The position numbers were made by a program, and so were the translations under genes. Shown here piece by piece: positions 59,411 through 64,000 of a stretch of 64,000 nucleotides of DNA (position 1 is the first letter of the stretch; every line of letters starts with the position of its first letter). The stretch spans positions 21,848-85,847 of the forward strand of contig CAMPDV010002115.1 of NCBI GenBank assembly GCA_946699065.1. Direction: 5' to 3'. Below the pieces are notes generated by a model, which saw only the letters and a program-made list of their open reading frames with translations, was not told the origin of the DNA and ran no database searches. This stretch comes from Loxodes magnus. Its lineage: Eukaryota; Ciliophora; Karyorelictea; Loxodida; Loxodidae.

Positions 59411-60106
59411 TTTAAATTTCTATTAACTAGATATATTAAATGGTAATTAAATACTTATAATTACTATATGTAGACATTAAGCTAAACTGATTATACTATT
59501 TAAATTATTTTCTTATATATATAAAAGATAATTGTATAAATCCTTTTTATAATCCATAGATTATTGTATGATTAGACAATTTAAGAGATAAAGTTTAATG
59601 GTTATACTAATAATAAAATATAAAGTATAGCAACTAGTATTAGCATTTATAATTACCTAAATAATTAAAGGAATATACTCTATAAGGATAGAAATATAAT
59701 TATAATAACAATGCTTTAATTTCCATTTTATTTATATTACTAGCTAATAAAAGTCTTAACTTAGTAGAAATTAACATATCTAACATATATTAAGCAAGTA
59801 ATTGTAATTAAGTTATTAGGTATTTAGAAAGGAATATCTAATTTTATCTTTTCAAGTTAGAAGATAAAATAAATCTAGTTATAGTTTTTTATTTAATATG
59901 TTAGCAAATAAAAATGTAACTTAGTGAGATAGAAAGATAAAATAATATAATACTTCGTATATTAAAAGTAAAAACAATATGATAAAGAAAATAATTGAGA
60001 TTTAAAAAAATTTAATTAAATAAATTAAATAAAATTATAAGTTAAAAATAAGCCTATATAAATAAAAAAAATAAAATTCAAACTAATTAATATTATCATT
60101 TATAAA
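59411..60106. other. AT-rich upstream flank of TPR-pseudokinase copy 4
   Basis: No gene or repeat was recognised. The last bases before the ATG (ATTTATAAAATGTCTGAAGC) match the other copies. Confidence 0.45.
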
Positions 60107-62436
60107 ATGTCTGAAGCATAATAATATTTTAGATAAGGAAATTAATTTTTAGAAGAAGAAAATTATACAGAAGCTATCGAATATTTCAACATTGCTATTA
60201 TATTAGATCCCATAATAATAATAAATAATATACTTAAAGTTAGTAGAGTTTTGCATTCTCTGGAATTGCAACCAGTTCCTGCGGACAGTTTTTTTAACGT
60301 GGGGTGTGATCCACGACCTTTTTATTAAGTGGAAGGTTACCACTGTAACCGTTCAAGTGGTCTTGCAAAAAGCTTTTATTTGTAGATCCCTGTTGGAGTT
60401 ATTCATAGTTTATTGAGTTGTCCTCCATGTTCTTTTCTGCTCTTATTCGTTTATTTTCTTTCATTATCAACAGTTTTTAAAATATGTTGATTTGATTTGC
60501 AACATCAGCAAAGTTTGTATTATTGTCTTTATTTCGTTCTTTTTTATGATAATTTATTTTCTATATTTTCTAATCTTTTAATGAAACTAATAGCAATCAT
60601 TTCTTTTTCTGGATTCAATTCTGTTTTTAATTTCTATTGGTATTTTTTCTATTTCCATTTTTGTGTCATATTAAAGTTTTATTGTGACTAAGTTCAGAGT
60701 TGTTCTTCCGTTATCAAATTGCTTTGAATGAGCTGGTCTTCTGAGTATTAATAATTCGTTGTTTTAATCCTCTATGCTATTCATTAATTCCCTTTATTTT
60801 TTCTCCTTAGTTATAAGCTTTTTCTTCATACTTTGAAATTAATTTTTACATTTGATCTAGTTTAATTTAAAGTTTTTGATCAGATTCGTTCTTAGGTTAT
60901 CTTATCTCTATAGATCCTACCATCACTTTACCTTCTGATGACGAACTTGACTCCTCTCGTTGCTATTGTTTTTTCTAAATTTCTTTTGCCGCTTTTCTCT
61001 TTAGGTTTTTAAGTTAATTCTTTGAGAGTCGGAAGAGATTAATCCATTTTTTTTTATATTAGATCCCAATGATGCAGCTACTTATTGCAATAAGGAATCG
61101 CTTTGAGCGATTTAGGTAAACATTGCGAAGCATTTAGAGCTACGATTTAGCTCTGAAACTTGATCCTAATATTGCAGCTACTCATTGCAATAAAGGAAAT
61201 GCACTTAAAAATTTAGGTAAACTCGTCGAAGCAATCTAGAGCTACGATTAGCTCTGAAACTAGATCCTAATGATGCAGTTACTCATTGCAATAAAGGTCT
61301 TTGTCCTTCAAGCTTTAAATCAAAATCAAGAAGCACTTGAATCTTTTCGAAAAGCAAAAAAATTAAATCCAAATTTAGAAATTCCCTAATTAGCAGTTAC
61401 AAGTGAAATAAGCTAAGTAAACAAAGTGGAGAATAGAATAAAAGAAGAAGATTTAAGGAAGTTCTTATAGTAAAAAGATAGTAATAATGAGCTAAAAATA
61501 TGGAACTATAGAGATTTAGTTCCTAACAATGAATTTCTAGAAGAATTGTAGAAATTGGCTGATGATGAATTCGGAACGACTTATCTGGCTAGTATCTAAG
61601 AAGCATGTACGGGTTTTAAAGTATTTAACTAGTAGAACGATAAAATAATAGATTAGTTCTGATTTGAATGTAAAGAACTAATTTTAATAAATAGCTTAAG
61701 TGTTTTAAAAACTTATAGGATTTGCTATCGATACTTAAGAAGTAGCTCTTTTAACTGATTTTTAGAATAAAGGAAGTTTATTCTAAATTATTTAGACAAT
61801 GTAGTTATTCAAAAATAGCCTCTCTCGATACTATAAGAAGCTTAACTTACTTAGTTAATAGCAGAAGGTTTGTAGGCTATTCCACAATAGAAACTTAATT
61901 CATAAAGAAATAAAATCTCTTAATATTCTGTTAGATAATTAAGATTGTCCTAAAATACTAACTTTTGGATTATTTAATTAAGATAACTGATTAAGAGCAA
62001 TAGAATAGAAAGGTGAACATCAATGAATGGCTCCTTAATAATTTGAAAAGAGAGTGAGTAAAAAAAGTGATATCTGATCTTTAGGTTGTATAGGAGTAGA
62101 AATATTCAATGAAGGATTTCTTTATCCATTTTAAGATTCTTAGTTAAAGTAAATAGTTATATCGATAAAATGATTCCTATTGTTTTCAAGCGAAATATAA
62201 GAAGAACCCTTATTAACTGATTTATTCTACAGATGTTTAGCTTTCGATGAGAATATAAGACCAGATATAGATACTTTTATAAGTTAGTTAGAGCAAATAA
62301 AATAGAAGTGAAGACCATATGAAGATATAAGTCACTAACCCTATGAGAATAGCTGAAAAAAACAAATAAAGTATATCAGAATAATTAAGAGAAATGAAGA
62401 AGAAGAGTTAAAGACAAAAACTATTATAACTTAAAA
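60107..62436 (+). pseudogene. TPR-pseudokinase, copy 4, interrupted by element 12
   Basis: ATG 60107 begins MSEAQQYFRQGNQFLEEENY and reaches the first TPR (YTEAIEYFNIAIILDP), where element 12 is inserted (60213-61053). After it only about three TPR units remain (61055-61350), against 12-15 in copies 2 and 3, so internal units were lost. The kinase-like part is nearly complete with HKE (61901-61909) and TFG (61961-61969); the APE glutamate codon is changed (WMAPQQF). Several single-base indels are present. The insertion and frame breaks make it a likely pseudogene. The end has no TGA; copies 1 and 3 stop at the equivalent of about 62430. Confidence 0.8.
60213..61053 (-). mobile_element. ORF1-only knuckle retroposon, element 12 (in TPR gene)
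   Basis: Exact 15-bp target-site duplication TTATATTAGATCCCA at 60198-60212 and 61054-61068, within the ILDP codons of the first TPR. The minus-strand ORF resembles element 2: SSSSEGKVMVG, then LISKYEEKAYNQGEKIRELM, IEDQNNELLILR, a CWCCKSNQHILK knuckle and LNKLWIT. The (ATT)n tail lies at 60213-60225. The target-site duplication proves insertion after the TPR gene was formed. Confidence 0.9.
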
Positions 62437-62508
62437 TTTTATTATTATTCTTATATTACTATTATCTTTCTAATTAGGCTTTATTTATTAACAAATTTAA
62501 AAAAAAAT

Positions 62509-62878
62509 AGGGTGGAAAGCCCTTTCCTTCGGATGCTGCTTGGAGGCCCAGCAAAGCAACTAAAAAATGAGCGCGGACGGGAGGAGTAAATCGGAGGAAG
62601 AGAAGCCAATAACAAGAGAAGGAAGATTCAACAAGTTGGAGAACCTCTGAATGCCAGGAGGGAAACTTTCTTCATCATAGTTGGGGAAGATGTACCCATA
62701 TTCGCATATTGCATTCTTTGCTTTGGAAGGAAAAATTATAGAGACGTGCTGCAGGAAGAGAGAAACAAGTGATATAGAGACCAATAAAAAAAAATTTCGA
62801 TATTAAATAAAATTTATTTTAAAGGAACTGTGCACCAACGAGAGTGCTACGCGCTCTATAATCTAATTTATTTATTTA
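62509..62878 (+). repeat. SINE family A, copy 3 (empty sites known)
   Basis: It begins AGGGTGGAAAGCCC and contains a patch related to the family-B monomer (TTCATCATAGTTGGGGAAG). It ends with the hairpin tail CTGTGCACC ... GTGCTACGCGCTC and ATTTATTTATT. The flanks repeat TTTATTTATTAACAA (62480-62494) and TTTATTTATTTAACAA (to 62882). Copies 1 and 3 of the TPR-pseudokinase flank have TTTATTACTCACAAG without the insert. Confidence 0.85.
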
Positions 62879-62879
62879 A

Positions 62880-63299
62880 CAAGATATTATTGATATAGGC
62901 ATCAATTAATCAAAATTAATATTAAAACCTAATATTATGATTATTTTAAATGTTTATCAAGCTCGTTTAATCTACAGATATGCATGTCGCCTTCTATTTC
63001 AATATTAAAGAATGAATTAAATTTCTAACTACTTTATGAACTTATTTAGGAGTATTTTTGTAACTAATTTACTAAAATTTCGGTATTTTGAATAAATTAG
63101 ATTTAAATAATAATTGCTATAGTATCAAAAACACTTTAAATTTTTAAAATTACCTAATTTGCTAGAAACTAAGAATTAATTTTTGATTATATGATTAAAG
63201 GATTAGTTTGAGTCTTAAATAAGACTTTATAAGCAAAATTATTAATTTTGATTAAATGATTTATTAATTACTATTTTATAGTAACATTATACATAAATG
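62880..63299. other. 3' flank of TPR-pseudokinase copy 4
   Basis: Partly matches 1200-1510 and 44600-44900, more diverged than those two are from each other. No gene seen. Confidence 0.5.
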
Positions 63300-64000
63300 G
63301 ATATTTAAGAGAAAATGGCAATAACAAGATTTATCTCTCTAAGATAAGAAAAGAAATTAAGGAAAGCAAGTGACTAATGAGGAGCTAAAAAAGTAGACAG
63401 AAACGAAAGTCTAGTTCTTCTTCAGAGGGAAAAATAATGTTCTATCTGACTGAAATAAGTTAATCCTGGAACTCAAAATAACAAATTACTCTAAAATTAA
63501 ATTGAACTAATAAAAGCAAAAATTACAAAGTATGAGCAAACTTTCTATAATCAAGGAGAAATAATCCGGGGGCTAATGAACTGCATAGAAGATCAAAATA
63601 ATGAATTGTTAATTCTTAAAAGTTAACTGATTAAAACGGTTTAGTAACAGAAAATTAACTTTATGAATGTCTTAATCCAATTTCAAATAATCACAAAGAA
63701 TGATTATAGAAGCAAATCTCCATTAACAACAGCAATAAGAAAAGCTAAGACTTGAACAAATTAATTCAAACCTAAGCTAAAGAATTGAGATATTAGAAAG
63801 AAAGATTTATCCAAAAAAGAAAGTAGAGAAGCAATATAAAAATTGTCGATACTGTTAATCTAATTATCACTTATTAAGTCATTGCAAAGAATGAAAGTTA
63901 CTCTAGCACAATGAAGAGCAAAGAACCTGAAGAAATTTAAATAAACTATGAATAACTGAATGAGGCGTTTTATAAATAAAAAATTAATCATAAGAAAACA
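63300..64000 (+). mobile_element. ORF1-only knuckle retroposon, element 13 (runs off window)
   Basis: Relative of elements 2 and 12: KSSSSSEGKIMF, a coil region, and an intact knuckle CRYCQSNYHLLSHC (about 63845-63886) followed by KEWKLLQHNEEQRTWRNLNK and LWITEW. It interrupts the sequence after ACATTATACATA that continues unbroken in the flank of copy 1 (about 1485-1510). The 3' end is beyond the window. Confidence 0.7.

Overview
The window is AT-rich DNA from a ciliate in which all three standard stop codons are used as sense codons. In every recognisable protein TAA and TAG fall at glutamine positions and TGA at tryptophan positions; for example the kinase-like stretch HQWMAPEQF at 790-820 uses TGA for W and TAA for Q. 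Several genes end plausibly at a terminal TGA (stops at 7578, 10793, 29090, 54420 and 58461), which fits the karyorelict code (TGA = W or stop, as in Loxodes). Some mobile-element ORFs have no TGA near their end, so a Condylostoma-like code with three context-dependent stops cannot be excluded. Almost no frame is closed by stops, so genes here were called from domain content and from conservation between copies. Coordinates of starts and ends are approximate unless an ATG or TGA is named.

Host genes. There are four copies of a TPR-pseudokinase gene (2-1165 partial; 33361-36138; 42098-44557; 60107-62436) and a decayed TPR relic (40560-41330). A set of proteins starts with a RING-type finger and a helical region but ends in different modules: WD40 (14767-16802, minus), a ubiquitin-like domain (29088-30104, minus) and a kinase N-lobe remnant (18722-19480, plus). 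There is also a six-blade WD40 gene (9147-10795), three unrecognised proteins (5214-7580 plus, 7491-9104 minus, 16970-18003 minus), and two paralogs of a large multi-pass membrane protein (36180-39735 minus; 54545-58463 plus). Two identical tRNA-Gly(TCC) genes lie in a duplicated block.

Mobile DNA makes up roughly a third to a half of the window. One nearly complete APE-type LINE (49083-54490) carries a zinc-knuckle ORF1 and an endonuclease-RT ORF2. Two copies of a second, degenerate RT relic (2160-4670, 46490-48990) lie in the duplicated block. About thirteen short elements (0.8-1 kb) encode only a coiled-coil plus CCHC-knuckle protein; several share the LINE's 5' end and N-terminal peptide, and several have clear 13-16 bp target-site duplications. 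Three kinds of SINE-like element, one with a 5S-rRNA-like dimeric body, end in the same 3' hairpin as the LINE, so the LINE probably mobilises them.

History. Block 1-4735 is duplicated at about 43390-49070, block 4511-5205 at 30207-30945, and the membrane-protein gene is present in inverted orientation. Because copies exist side by side, several insertions can be read as filled versus empty sites: the knuckle element at 44964 against empty 1560, the SINE at 62509 against empty copies at 1200 and 44600, and the knuckle element at 60213 against intact TPR copies. Many copies differ by one base in homopolymer runs, which could be decay of redundant copies or long-read sequencing error.
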